The notes beneath the pieces are model-generated. The model was given only the letters and a program-made list of their open reading frames with translations. It made no database searches and was not told the DNA's origin. DNA of 40,000 nt. Source: Mesostigma viride. Taxonomy: Eukaryota; Streptophyta; Mesostigmatophyceae; Mesostigmatales; Mesostigmataceae. The stretch is from assembly GCA_009746045.1 (NCBI GenBank), contig RPFO01000213.1:4626161-4666160 (forward strand), given 5' to 3'. The translations under genes and the position numbers were made by a program. This document shows, piece by piece, positions 1 to 9,931 of the stretch (position 1 is the stretch's first letter; each line of letters begins with the position of its first letter).

Positions 1-240
1 GCCAGCAATAGTAACCATGACCTCCCCTTCACTTGCAGTCCTCTGCTGCGAGAAAGCCAACTAAATAACCAACGATCTACACCACCTGATCTGGCATGGC
101 TAGCAGTACCCCTTCCATCGACGTGGCTAAATCTGCTGCTGCGGGCCCGTAAGCTGGACATCCTGCCCACCTTGAAAAGGTTGCCTTTTAGATTGGCTGC
201 CCCGCACAGCGGCAGTCTGACCACAACAAGGAGTACGCAC

Positions 241-3200
241 CAAAGAGCCTCTGCACCGCACGCCGAAGAATGCCTGGGTCGGCCTCGGTGCCCATGATGG
301 TGTACGTCTGTGGCAGTGACACGTGGCGACGTCCAGCCACAAAACGGGGAACGACTGAGCGAGATGCCTTAACCAGGGCACGTCGGTGATCATGGCAAAC
401 CAGCAGCCAGGCACGGACCGAGCAAGAGACTTAGCACGCTCTAGTCCGTGTATCATGTGACTCAGCGGCAATGACACGGCCAGGGCAGCCAGCCGCCAGG
501 CCCAGTGGGAAACGCCCATGGCGTCACGTGAGCATCAAGCCCCACTGAGACATGTACCTTGCAACGGGCCAATGATGGGAGTGCGGCCAAGTTCAGACGA
601 TTTGGTCTGTGTGCCGATCAGGATTACGCCATGACAGGTACGGACACGATCGTGCCTTGTGAAGCCGTAGCATTACACCCTCCGCATTGGAAGTTTGTTA
701 TTATGGGTCAATTTTTGCCGTATTTGCATTACGAATAACCCTGGATTGTTTGTTGGGGAGCCAGTTAGAGTCCCGGGTTTTTATTATTTAATTAAAACCT
801 TTTGTTTGTTAGTTTGTCCTACAGCCGTTCAAGGCACATGGGTACTTATTTAATTAATAAATTTCCTTTGTTTGTTTGGTAGATATCGTACACGCCGTCC
901 CCATTTCGGCCGGCAATCCGGCCCGGCGGCCCCCCTTCGGCGGCCATAGGCTAGAGTCAGTGGAGGTCAGTGATACCCAGAGCCCACATGAGTTAATTAA
1001 TTAATTTTGTTTGTTTGTTTGTTGAGTCCAGTCCTCAGCCCCCGGAGTTAATTAATTAATTTTCTTTTGTTTTTTTTATGGTTTTCAGCCAGAACATTTT
1101 CCAGAAGCTAATTATTTAGTTAAAACTTCCAATGCGGGCGGTGTACTGGCCTCAGCACACTCCCACCGTTGTGTATATGTAATAAGTGTAATAATATATA
1201 GTAACGGTGACTCGACCAGCACTACTACGCTTCAGAGAACGATCAAGATGCAGCTCCCCATCATCCATGCGAGTACTTGCTGCCTTTTTTTCATCCTCTC
1301 CTCCTCATCCCCTTGACCCCCTCCCCCATGCCTTCCCTTTCACCCAAAGTGCCGCCCTGCCATGACCATGCGTGCTTGCGCCGCGTCCCATGTATGCTGG
1401 CGCCGCGCTATCGACGAGATGCTGCGTTCCAGTGCCGTCTGCTAGCAATGGATGTATTGATTATGATTAGCGCGTACACCTAAGGCTGCATGAGAGCCCG
1501 CGGCAATAACAACTGCTGGTCATGGAGGAAGCCGTGTTTGGATGGCCCGGCGATCATGCGGCAGGGAGACATCGGCACTTAGTTCCCTGCGCGGAGGCGC
1601 TCTACTCGCCAGGCTGAAGATCTCCACCTTGCCCGAACAGGAACTTCTTCCTAATGATCGTGAAACCAACAGTGCTATTAGTGAGTTCAGAATTATGGAC
1701 AGTACAAGGGTTGCATACCTTGCCAGCCGCCGTGATGCCGTAGCACATGATCGCCGCGTCCTGGTTCTTGTCCAGCATGCCCTGCACGTAATCGGACACC
1801 TCTTCCTTGAAGAAGGTCGCCTGCAATGCCGGTCAATTGGGCCGCCGATAGGGTTGCCAATAGGGCCGCCAATAGGCGCACACAACAAGACAAAAGGGCA
1901 TGCATGGGGCCGTGGTGTTAGCAGATCTAGGCCGGATGTCATGTTGGAAGTGTGGCCATGGAAACATGGCCATGGATGGTGACACAGATGACATGGCGGG
2001 CAGAGTACAATCTGAGTAATGGCGGTCAGGATCTCCCGGAGTCTTGTCCACCACAGGTGTGAGTAATCTGAGTGGCAAATCAGGTGGCCTTATCACACAT
2101 TGCCATTATGTTTCGGAAAAAGCCACCAGGGGTACATACAAGCTCGCAATAGCCGTAGCAGCGACCTGTCCTAACCAGTGGTTCAGCTTGTGCCGTCACA
2201 TTTGCTATGAACATTGAAGCCAAGCTAGTTCCCCGACTAAGTCTGCGTGACAACCAAAACAAAGGTAGCGGAACAAGCGGAACAAGGTCTCTTTCCCCCG
2301 CCCACCAACCCCGCGAACTCCTTGTGCTAACTTCCCCTCCCCGCCCACCCTAGCCGGCCATTTCTGGCAACAAATATACCTGATTTTGCTAAATATGAAA
2401 GAGAAACACATGCACAAACCTTGACATTTTAGCTGTTACTGATATAGCACTCCTTCAAACTGAAAACCCGTAGTGTAACAAGACCAAGATTTCCCGGGCA
2501 GGCATCATCTGGCGGAGCACATTTCGAGGAAGTTGCGAAGGCAATTTAGTTGGACAGTGTGTGAAGAAGGGAGGCAATTCGAGCAATTTCCGTTTGCGTC
2601 TACTAGTTGGACGGTGGATCTTGGCGAAAAACACCTGACTCTGCGGCTAGACTAGTACGACAAAAACAGTGTTGAAGGATTTCGCGGAAACCGCAAGACA
2701 AACTGGAACCTCTCCCTCCCTCCCTCCCTCCCTCCCTCCCTCCCTCCCTCCCTCCCTCCCTCCCTCCCTCCCTCCCTCCCTCCCTCCCTCCCTCCCTCCC
2801 TCCCTCCCTCCCTCCCCTCCCCTCCCTCCCTTAACCGAATTCGCGCATCTTCGCAAGCATAAGGGTGGTCTGCAAAATGAGCTCCGCCACTGTGGTCATA
2901 AGGTGCGAGTTAGAATGCACGTTACTTTGTATGTTGTCGCTAAATTGCAACACTTGCATCCCATCCCATCCCATCCCTCCCCTGCCCCCCACCCCACCCA
3001 CAGCGACACGACCCCTTCCCCCCACCCTTGACCCGACCCCCCACCCACAGCAACCCGACCCCTTCCCCCCCCCCCTTGCCCCTACCCACCCACCCACAGC
3101 AACCCGACCCCTTCCCCCCCAACCCTTGCCCCGACCCACCCACCCACAGCAACCCGACCCCTTCCCCCCCACCCCTTGCCCCCGACCCACCCACCCACAG

Positions 3201-4496
3201 CGTCCCGACACCTCCCCCCCCCCTTGACCCGACCCACCCACCCACAGCGACCCGACCCCTTCCCCCCCCCCCTTGCCCCGACCCACCCACCCACAGCGAC
3301 CCGACCCCTTCCCCCCCCCCTTTGCCCTGACCCACCCACCCACAGCGACCCGACCCCTTCCCCCCCCCCTTGACCCGACCCACCCACCCACAGCGACACG
3401 ACCCCTTCCCCCCAACCCTTGCCCCGACCCACCCACCCACACCGACCCAGCCCCTTCCCCCCCACCCCTTGACCCTACCCACCCACCCACAGCAACCCGA
3501 CCCCTTCCCCCCAACCCTTGCCCCGACCCACCCACCCACAGCGACCCGACCCCTTCCCCCCCACCCCTTGACCCTACCCACCCACCCACAGCGACCCATA
3601 CAGCCTCGGAAGCCCACGTTGAAGGTCCTGTGGTGTTGGCGGTGCTAATTTCCGCACCTACCGCAGTGTCCTTGTAGAGCACGGCTGGGCATAAAAATTC
3701 CCAACTTAACCACCCACTACACCCCACCCAATTTTCCCCAACCCCCCCAACCGCACTCACGCACCCTACCTCGTCCCCTTGTCCACCCTTTCGCCCCACG
3801 CCCCCACCCCCCAAGTGAACTTTGCCTGAATGATCCAGCAAGTCCAGAGATACGATGGTCCAGAGAGATACGTGCCTCTAATGACCTCAATTTCCTCCTG
3901 CAATTGCCAACTACTTTTTTTAAAACGACAGTTGTTCATGCCGTGAAGCTTGACCCGGCGGCTTCGAGGGATGAGAAGACAGCCATAAAGAATTGATCAA
4001 ACATTCCCTTCGTTCTAAGGGTAGGGAACTCTTCTGACAACGGGCAATCGTAGAGTGATTGACAAACGACTAGGGCCGGAAAGCGGTGGTAAGAAGCCTA
4101 GTAAACCGTGGCGACCTTAATCCTGTGCATATGAATCCAACAAAGGCTTACCTGGTCAACATCGGGGCCATAAACCCTAGGAAAGGAGAAGGAAGCCTCG
4201 TGGTCTCCAAAACGGTTCGCATTGCTACCCTCCGGCGCAGTCATCGTAATCGTAGTCGTGCTGTTGATGGTGATAGAGTCGACCAGTGAAGGATCCGTGA
4301 CGGAGCGCAGTCGTAACGCAACGGACAGCTTTTCCAGATTGGCACAACTTTCCTCGGACAAACTGGCACATTTCTGCATAGCTACTCCAGCCTTCCCTGC
4401 AGGAGTCGGACGCGGGGAGGCAAACAGGTTGCGGGCACGTAATTCGGAACATGTCGATGACCTCGTAGCTCTGGGGCTAAAAAAACCTTCGCCCAT
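241..4496 (-). CDS. Kinesin motor protein, 5' part (exons 1-3), gene continues off the left edge
   Basis: Three minus-strand exons splice in phase: 4496-4152 (115 codons, phase 0), 1820-1719 (34 codons, phase 0) and 307-241 (22 codons plus one base). Donors are GTAAGC, GTATGC and GTGCGT; acceptors end in CAG. The ATG at 4496 has an in-frame TAA upstream at 4538-4536. Residues 1-55 are a Ser/Pro-rich N-terminal extension. Strand beta-1 (LSVALRLRSV) is near 57-66, SFSFPRVYGPDVDQ precedes the first splice, and the P-loop GITAAGKT is at 143-150, split by an intron between K149 and T150. TYTIMGTEADPGIL follows, as expected after a kinesin P-loop. The ATPase would move cargo or organise microtubules. 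AA in the P-loop is less usual than the common GQTGSGKT form, and I cannot assign the subfamily. The remaining motor (switch I, switch II, neck) is not found to the left, so the gene is cut by the window. Intron 1 (2.33 kb) holds two C-rich arrays. Confidence 0.8.
783..1130. repeat. Cluster of AT-rich TTAATTAA plus TTTG-repeat motifs
   Basis: Inside kinesin intron 2. Four or five copies of a motif built from TTAATTAATTAATTTT followed by TTTGTTTG runs occur near 787, 848, 992 and 1047, with a degenerate one near 1110. They resemble the TTAATTAATTAA tails ending the LINE copies at 8372 and 9931, so they may be old retroelement 3' ends. No coding remnant is visible between them. Confidence 0.4.
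2709..2830. repeat. (CCCT)n tetranucleotide array
   Basis: About 30 nearly perfect CCCT units in intron 1 of the kinesin gene, with slight decay (CCCCTCCCCT) at the right end. On the kinesin sense strand it reads AGGG repeats, so the RNA could form G-quadruplexes. Open frames across it have no coding meaning. Confidence 0.95.
2985..3597. repeat. C-rich minisatellite, about 49-bp unit, 13 copies
   Basis: The anchor CAGCRACCCGACCCC recurs at about 3001, 3048, 3097, 3147, 3198, 3245, 3294, 3343, 3391, 3440, 3490, 3539 and 3589, giving a 47-51 bp period. Each unit has a CCCACCCACCCA block, the anchor, a C-run of 6 to 12 bases and CTTGMCCC. Length differences sit almost entirely in the C-run, which suggests slippage. 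It lies in kinesin intron 1 and is G-rich on the sense strand. Confidence 0.92.
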
Positions 4497-5081
4497 TTTC
4501 AGACAGCTAACGTAAAACGTTGCTGTGGTAGACCGTTAATGCCCTCTCGAAAGTTTTGCTTTTGAAAATGCTGTAACTGCGTATTTCTGATGGTTGTCTA
4601 GCTTTCTGGAAAAACTGGCTTATGATTGCCCATCCCGTATGCGGGTATCATGGTTGCTTAGTTTACGAATCTTAAGTATCGTGCTTCAACTGACAATTGA
4701 TTCATACTTCTCTTTTTAATATGCTTAGATAGTGTGGTTCGCGAGGCTACAGAAGAAAAACAATCCAAGAATTCCACTCGTGCGAGCCGTTGGTGGCAGG
4801 ATGATGTTAATTGCGAGTAAATTATAGCTCTCCATGTAGCGTCACTACCGTGTGATGAACCCATGGACGCTCATGGAAGTATTCGTTGCCTTCAAATTCT
4901 TCATCCTGTGCTCGAAGTACCCCGCGCCGCGCCGTGCGCGCCTGGGGAGTTCAAGACCGTCATCTAGTACGTGGGGGGCAGGGGCAGCGACCAGTCGCGG
5001 TCGACCAGTCGCCGTCGACGCAAGTAGCAACATCTAGGGGCAACAGGGGGGCAACATAAAATGCGCGGCGCGGTTGGACAG
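4497..5081. other. Intergenic region, 5' flank of the kinesin gene
   Basis: This is the left part of the 1.1-kb spacer between the divergent kinesin (minus) and Rab23 (plus) starts, so promoters for both should lie in 4497-5597. I see no clear TATA box or named regulatory motif. A plus-strand frame at 4855-5037 beginning MNPWTLMEVFVAFKFF is open but not recognisable. Confidence 0.4.
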
Positions 5082-5256
5082 GCTGGAACTCCTGGAAGGC
5101 CTACTAAGATCCAAACCCTACGGACCAAGCTTCTATCGCGTGCCGTCGGGAGGACCTGGGTACCCTGTGGGAACCTATTATATTAAAGATTCAGGTCCCA
5201 TGAGTGGGCCGGTACTAGGGCTCCGGCGCCCATCCAACCAGACAAAGCGCAAATAA
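5082..5256 (+). CDS. Possible terminal exon of an unidentified small protein
   Basis: After an acceptor-like CAG at 5079-5081 a plus-strand frame encodes LELLEGLLRSKPYGPSFYR, then a Gly/Pro/Tyr-rich stretch (VPSGGPGYPVGTYYIKDSG) and a basic C-terminus ending QTKRK, with TAA at 5254-5256. The composition looks like real protein (mixed hydrophobic helix, then a Pro/Gly/Tyr loop) rather than random translation, and the frame is open back to 5038. There is no good in-frame ATG close by, so it would need an upstream exon; 4855 onward is one candidate but I cannot link the two. Product not recognised. It could be a chance frame in the Rab23 upstream region. Confidence 0.27.
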
Positions 5257-5597
5257 TTAGCAACGCGTGGCGAGGCGGGGAGGCCAACGTTGGTATTTGC
5301 CGTTGGAAGACAAGCTGCTAGAGTGAGCTGCCAGTGGTTGGGGCGAAAGATCCTGGGCAGCATTGAGCTTGAAACGCCGAGCCGAACGCACGGGTTTCTC
5401 TGAACGGAAAATTTGTCTATGTCATACTGACGGTATCGACTCTTTGCAACGGCCGAGAACGCTATGGAGCAAGTGCATGTTCTGATGTTTGTCTAGTGAG
5501 GCGACCGGGAGCACCGTAGCGATGTTGCCGGTTTTCCTTCAATAGGTGCTAAGGACGGCGTGATTACTGTTGAAGCTTACGGGACAAGTAATTGAAA
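5257..5597. promoter_or_regulatory. Rab23 5' flank / probable 5' UTR and promoter
   Basis: There is no gene in these 341 bases directly upstream of the Rab23 ATG. An in-frame TAA at 5589-5591 just before the start supports 5598 as the initiator. No TATA box or other core element is convincing. Confidence 0.3.
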
Positions 5598-6383
5598 ATG
5601 CTGGAAGAAGATTTTGAGCGCGAAATCAAGGTGCTTGTCGTTGGGAACGGTGGGGTGGGAAAAACCAGCATGATTCGCCGCTTTGCGAAGGGTGTGTTCA
5701 CCAATGAGTATAAGAAGACGATCGGTGTTGATTTTCTGGAAAAGTCTGTCTACATGGAATCTTTAGGAGAGGAAGTAAAGCTAATGCTGTGGGATACAGC
5801 CGGCCAGGAAGAGTTCGACACAATGACAAGGCAGTATTACAGGGGTGCGGGCGCAGCAGTCCTTGCCTTTTCAACCACTGACAGAGCTTCATTTGACGCT
5901 ATACCATCTTGGAAAGCGAAGGTGGAGGCTGAGTGCGGTCCTATCGCGATGGCTTTGGTGCAAAATAAAGTTGATCTCATCGACCAGACCGTGATCACCA
6001 GTGAGGAAGCGGAGGCAATGGCAAACACTGTCGGCCTGCGATTCTATCGTGCTTGCGTCAAAGAGAATCTAAACGTCTCAAAAGTATTTGAGTACCTGGC
6101 GGAGGCGTCCATCAAAAACTTTAGCAACGGGCCTGCGCCCAGTGCGGTCCAGCCACCACCACCGGTTTCAACGGCCCGGATAGGATCCATTTCAAAGGCC
6201 CCTGGGACGCCCACTGTAAGTGTCGGTGCTCCTCCAGGGCCTCAAGCCGTGGGCACTGTCAGCAGTCCGTCCTCTGCGAGGGGCAGGAGAGACGGTGACA
6301 CCCTGAACTTGACGCGGCCGTCCCGCATGCGTACCAGTGGGAAGAAGAAACTCATGGACCGGATGGCTTGCACCATCTTGTAA
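5598..6383 (+). CDS. RAB23: Rab23-type small GTPase
   Basis: Intronless 261-residue protein. The ATG at 5598 gives MLEEDFEREIK, matching the typical Rab23 N-terminus; a TTG two codons upstream is not needed. All G boxes are present: P-loop GNGGVGKT at 16-23, switch-I Thr41 in KKTIGVDF, WDTAGQEE at 65-72, NKVD at 123-126, and CVKE at 153-156 in the G5 position. The diagnostic Rab23 blocks YYRGA, FSTTDR, LRFYR and LNV-KVFEYLAE are all there. Residues from about 180 form a Pro/Ser/Gly-rich variable tail ending in CTIL, a CaaX box for prenylation and membrane anchoring. In animals Rab23 acts in Hedgehog signalling and ciliary trafficking; in a flagellated alga a ciliary membrane role is the natural inference. 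It is transcribed divergently from the kinesin gene. Confidence 0.96.
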   Translation: MLEEDFEREIKVLVVGNGGVGKTSMIRRFAKGVFTNEYKKTIGVDFLEKSVYMESLGEEVKLMLWDTAGQEEFDTMTRQYYRGAGAAVLAFSTTDRASFDAIPSWKAKVEAECGPIAMALVQNKVDLIDQTVITSEEAEAMANTVGLRFYRACVKENLNVSKVFEYLAEASIKNFSNGPAPSAVQPPPPVSTARIGSISKAPGTPTVSVGAPPGPQAVGTVSSPSSARGRRDGDTLNLTRPSRMRTSGKKKLMDRMACTIL

Positions 6384-7107
6384 CCGCCAGGCATGGTGTT
6401 GATGGCTTGTACCGTGTGGGAGTGTCGGCAAGGTGGCGGAGTACTTCCCTCCTCTTTGCCCCACATGCAATGTACCACTGGAGACCGGCACTCATGTTGG
6501 CCATTTTGCGGCAGGTCCTGTTCGCACTATGGCCTCAACCTTTGATCTCTCTCGAGCCTCTCTTCTCCGGCGCTTGCGTGCTTGTAAACCGATCTATTTC
6601 ATCATCCTGTCTGCGGGCAGGCTGGGGTCTTGACGCTGCTGCTGATAAGGGTCAAGGATGAGCTGGAAAGAGATCCAATAACGCAGTTGGTCGGTTTAGT
6701 TGGAATCTCTGCATGCTGCGTGTTTTTTCATGACGGTGCCTGTCATGGATGATTGACCACCCCTACAAGTTAGGAGTCAGGATTGCTCCCGTGGTGACGC
6801 TGCACGTCTATATTTATTTTTTTTTGAAGAAGATGCCTGAAGGCTGGGCCAGCACAGTCACTACAAGGGTGTAACATTGATGGATTAAGGCATCTGATAG
6901 GACAAGGAATGATTTTAACGATTTTTTTCCAGATAGCACTGTTATGACGTGGACGCCTTGCATTCTTAAATTCAAGTGCAGTTTTGAACCAACAAGCATC
7001 TTGGTATTCGACATGCGTAGCAGCATTGTTGCCCATGTTGTCTATTTTAAAAAATTTAACTAAATTATAACTTGACTCCGTTGGGAGATCATGTAGCACG
7101 TATTCCA
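6384..7107. other. Rab23 3' flank, no second gene seen
   Basis: Probably holds the Rab23 3' UTR. A minus-strand frame at 6770-7108 is unrecognised and has no supporting features. The region ends at the target-site duplication of the LINE starting at 7118. Confidence 0.5.
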
Positions 7108-7132
7108 TTGCTGGTGGCGCACCACCAGCACC

Positions 7133-7482
7133 ATTAAGCAGCGGCGCCTGCAGCTAGTAGGGCACCTAGCTCGCACCAACCAGGTAGACACCTCACGTGC
7201 CCCCCCCGCGTGACTGCGCCCAGCTCATCCTGGCCAGCCGGCACCTCCTGACGTGGGCCGGGCCCCGTGATGTTAGACGCCGCAAGGCCCGCACCTTCGT
7301 GAACAGAACATGAGCTCGTAGAGGACATGGGGGGGCTAGGCCTCTCCGTGATTTGGAAAAAGATGATGGACAAGGCCAAGTGGGCCCAGGTCATAGACGA
7401 CAACGAGCCCCCCCCGGTGAGGAAGCGCCCGCGTGTGCAAACATACGGGAAGCACGCCATGCAGACAGGTCCCCTAGGGTAG
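7133..7482 (+). pseudogene. LINE ORF2 C-terminus, frameshifted
   Basis: The first frame reads TIKQRRLQLVGHLARTN, the RRxLxxxGHxxR motif common near the end of LINE ORF2 proteins, and is closed by a TGA near 7212. A second frame gives LILASRHLLTWAGPRD, matching RHILTWPGP in the minus-strand LINE copies at 8477 and 34918. A third frame gives [20 protein letters not shown], a KW motif typical of the ORF2 tail, and ends at TAG 7480-7482. At least two frameshifts, one at a C-run near 7201-7207, make it non-functional. Confidence 0.75.
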
Positions 7483-7567
7483 AGTCGTTGTTGCTAGATT
7501 TTTGTAGATAGATGTTGTAGATATAGCTGTTGTAGATAGATAGCTTAGACCGGTAGGACTGTTTGCA

Positions 7568-8317
7568 CCCATCCATCCATCCATCCATCCATCCATCCAT
7601 CCATCCATCCATCCATCCATCCATCCATCCATCCATCCATCCATCCATCCATCCATCCATCCATCCATCCATCCATCCATCCATCCATCCATCCATCCAT
7701 CCATCCATCCATCCATCCATCCATCCATCCATCCATCCATCCATCCATCCATCCATCCATCCATCCATCCATCCATCCATCCATCCATCCATCCATCCAT
7801 CCATCCATCCATCCATCCATCCATCCATCCATCCATCCATCCATCCATCCATCCATCCATCCATCCATCCATCCATCCATCCATCCATCCATCCATCCAT
7901 CCATCCATCCATCCATCCATCCATCCATCCATCCATCCATCCATCCATCCATCCATCCATCCATCCATCCATCCATCCATCCATCCATCCATCCATCCAT
8001 CCATCCATCCATCCATCCATCCATCCATCCATCCATCCATCCATCCATCCATCCATCCATCCATCCATCCATCCATCCATCCATCCATCCATCCATCCAT
8101 CCATCCATCCATCCATCCATCCATCCATCCATCCATCCATCCATCCATCCATCCATCCATCCATCCATCCATCCATCCATCCATCCATCCATCCATCCAT
8201 CCATCCATCCATCCATCCATCCATCCATCCATCCATCCATCCATCCATCCATCCATCCATCCATCCATCCATCCATCCATCCATCCATCCATCCATCCAT
8301 CCATCCATCCATCCATC
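7568..8317. repeat. Perfect (CCAT)n tetranucleotide array, about 187 units
   Basis: 750 bp of uninterrupted CCAT with no visible variant unit. It lies in the 3' UTR of the LINE inserted at 7118-8372. The perfect homogeneity implies very recent expansion, or consensus smoothing in the assembly. It is open in all three frames on the minus strand (Met-Asp-Gly-Trp) and in at least one plus-strand frame (His-Pro-Ser-Ile), which is not evidence of coding. Confidence 0.98.
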
Positions 8318-8476
8318 GGGGTTAATGCTCCGTGCCTCCCCAACGGGAGCACGAGTCTAATCAATTAATTACTTGCTGGTGGGTGGGGGTGAGCGAAGCC
8401 TTGAAAACTAACTAAGCTAACTCCAATCTAATCTAGTCTATCAACATCCTACTCTGCTCAGCGCACCCCTTCCTCG

Positions 8477-8815
8477 GGGCCAGGCCAGGTCAGAATGTGG
8501 CGCCCTGGCTGGCCAAGCCGCTGGGGGCCGGCCAGACCAAGGGCGGTGTCGACCTGGCTGGTGCGAGCAAGGTGGGCTACAAATGCTATCCTACGCTGCC
8601 TAATCTCGATCGTCCGAAATACGAGGCATGCCATGATACAAAGACTCTGATGACAGACGCTCGGAAAACCCTACGTTAAGGACCTGTCGGAGCATCCTGT
8701 AAACCGTGCCGTCTAGCCTAGCTGCCAGTTTGGGTGGGAGTGTCCACGCCTCGGCGCCATACGTGAGCACCGTGAGGACGAGGACCTTGAAGAGCATGCG
8801 CTTGCGGTGCTCGCC
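8477..8815 (-). pseudogene. Older minus-strand LINE ORF2 3' fragment, part 1
   Basis: About 85% alike by eye to 34918-35261, where the same LINE C-terminus lies on the minus strand. The minus frame reads VLTVLTYGAEAWTLPPKLA, then DGTVYRMLRQVLNVGF, the classic C-terminal domain following LINE reverse transcriptase, and near the left end GRHILTWPGP. It is interrupted at 8815 by the insertion 8816-9931 and resumes at 9945. Confidence 0.75.
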
Positions 8816-9931
8816 TTAACCAGGTGGAGGGCAAGTGTGGCGTGCTCCTGAAGAAGCTTGAGGCCATCACCGCCCACACCGAGGCCCTGGCCACACAGGT
8901 CCCCAAGATAGCGGAGCAGACGGCCACCATTGCATCCCAGCCACCCCGGCAGGATGCTGGCGACCTCCCGCCGCTCTCCTACGCGGACCTGCTGCGGTCA
9001 GCGACCGCCTCCACCACGTACCGACGCCATCGCCACAAAGCTCCAGGAGCTGGAGGACCACCGCCAGGCCCAGCAACGGGAGGTCACCGACCGCGCTCGC
9101 CGCGAGTGCCGAGTGGTGCTACGTCGCTTCCCCCAGAAGCCAGGTGAGACGTCAACCTCTCTTGCTGACGAGCTCAAGAACCAGCTTCTTACCCTCATGG
9201 GCCTGGTAGGTGAGGTAGAACTGCGTGGGTGCCACCGCCTTCCCCACTCACGGGACAAGGCGGCTCCCCCACCAGTCCTACTCACCTTCCCCTCCCCTGA
9301 GGATAAGCAGCGGTTCCTCTCTCGTCGCAAGCGGTTGCACGACCTCACCTGGACGCTGGATGACGACCTCACCCCCGCTCAGCAACAGCAGCGACGCGAC
9401 CTGTGGCCGGAATACCTCCGCCATAAGCAGGACCCCCAGAAGCCCAAGGTGTACTGGAGGGGCGGGGACCTGATGATCAACCACAAGATGTGGACGCCCC
9501 CATGCAGCGGGCTAGAAAGCAATAGCCCTAGCTTGTAACCATTGGCGTCACTGCCGCTAAGGCAGCCATGCCTAGAATGTTGCCTAGCTGTGCCAACACA
9601 CCTAGTCACGTGCCGCCAACGCACGGTACACAACCAGCCATAGCCTTAGCCTAGTCCTAGTACAGCCATGCTACGCCCTGGCTATGTTCAGATTACTTGC
9701 CCACGCTCCTTGCTATGATATGCTCACATGGGTCTTATTGCACCCACAGTTTGCCGGATCGTTAGCCTGTCCTTTTAGCTAGCCGCGCCCGATTGCAGCT
9801 GTGGCATGCCTTTGGCATGAAGGAGACTGGGGGTCTCTGCCCTTTCTCCTGTAGTGCACACACAGGGATTAAAAGCACTTCGGTGCTCCGTGACTCCCCA
9901 ACGGGAGCACGAGTTTAATTAATTAATTAAC
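8816..9931 (+). mobile_element. ORF1-only LINE (half-LINE) nested in an older LINE
   Basis: A 13-bp direct repeat TGCGGTGCTCGCC flanks it (8803-8815 and 9932-9944), and the disrupted LINE reads continuously when it is removed, as judged against 35237-35355. It contains a LINE ORF1-like gene, a 390-bp 3' UTR, and the family 3' end: a hairpin with CAAC loop at about 9889-9911 and a TTTAATTAATTAATTAA tail. No reverse transcriptase is present, so mobilisation must have been in trans. It may be 5' truncated, since ORF1 is open at the left boundary. Confidence 0.85.
8818..9538 (+). pseudogene. LINE ORF1-type nucleic-acid-binding protein, frameshifted
   Basis: The left frame (to about 9018) encodes a heptad-like stretch, LLKKLEAITAHTEALATQV, then a Pro-rich linker. 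The right frame continues TDAIATKLQELEDHRQAQQR and an RRM-like region: RRECRVVLRRFPQK, VELRGCHRLPHSRDK, PPVLLTFPSPEDKQRFL. A C-terminal block, DDLTPAQQQQRRDLWP with LMIN, follows, and it ends at TAA 9536-9538. The order coiled coil, RRM, CTD with DDLTxxQ is that of L1-type ORF1 proteins, which trimerise and bind LINE RNA. One frameshift near 9015-9020 breaks it. The N-terminus is missing. Confidence 0.7.

Larger units (their letters stand above)
7118..8372 (+). mobile_element. 5'-truncated LINE (non-LTR) insertion with target-site duplication
   Basis: A perfect 10-bp direct repeat TTGCTGGTGG flanks the element (7108-7117 and 8373-8382). Inside, in order, are the C-terminal part of a LINE ORF2, a short 3' UTR, a 750-bp CCAT array, and a 3' end with a CTCCC-CAAC-GGGAG hairpin plus an AT-rich TCAATTAATTA tail. 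The hairpin and tail are shared with the element ending at 9931. Truncation at the 5' end plus a short duplication is the signature of target-primed reverse transcription. Confidence 0.85.

Noticed and set aside
2831-3841. Long Gly/Trp/Val-rich and Pro-rich frames
   Set aside because: Shadows of the 49-bp C-rich minisatellite inside a kinesin intron.
7391-8364. Met-Asp-Gly-Trp and His-Pro-Ser-Ile repeat proteins
   Set aside because: Translations of a perfect CCAT microsatellite; open in all three frames on the minus strand and in at least one frame on the plus strand.
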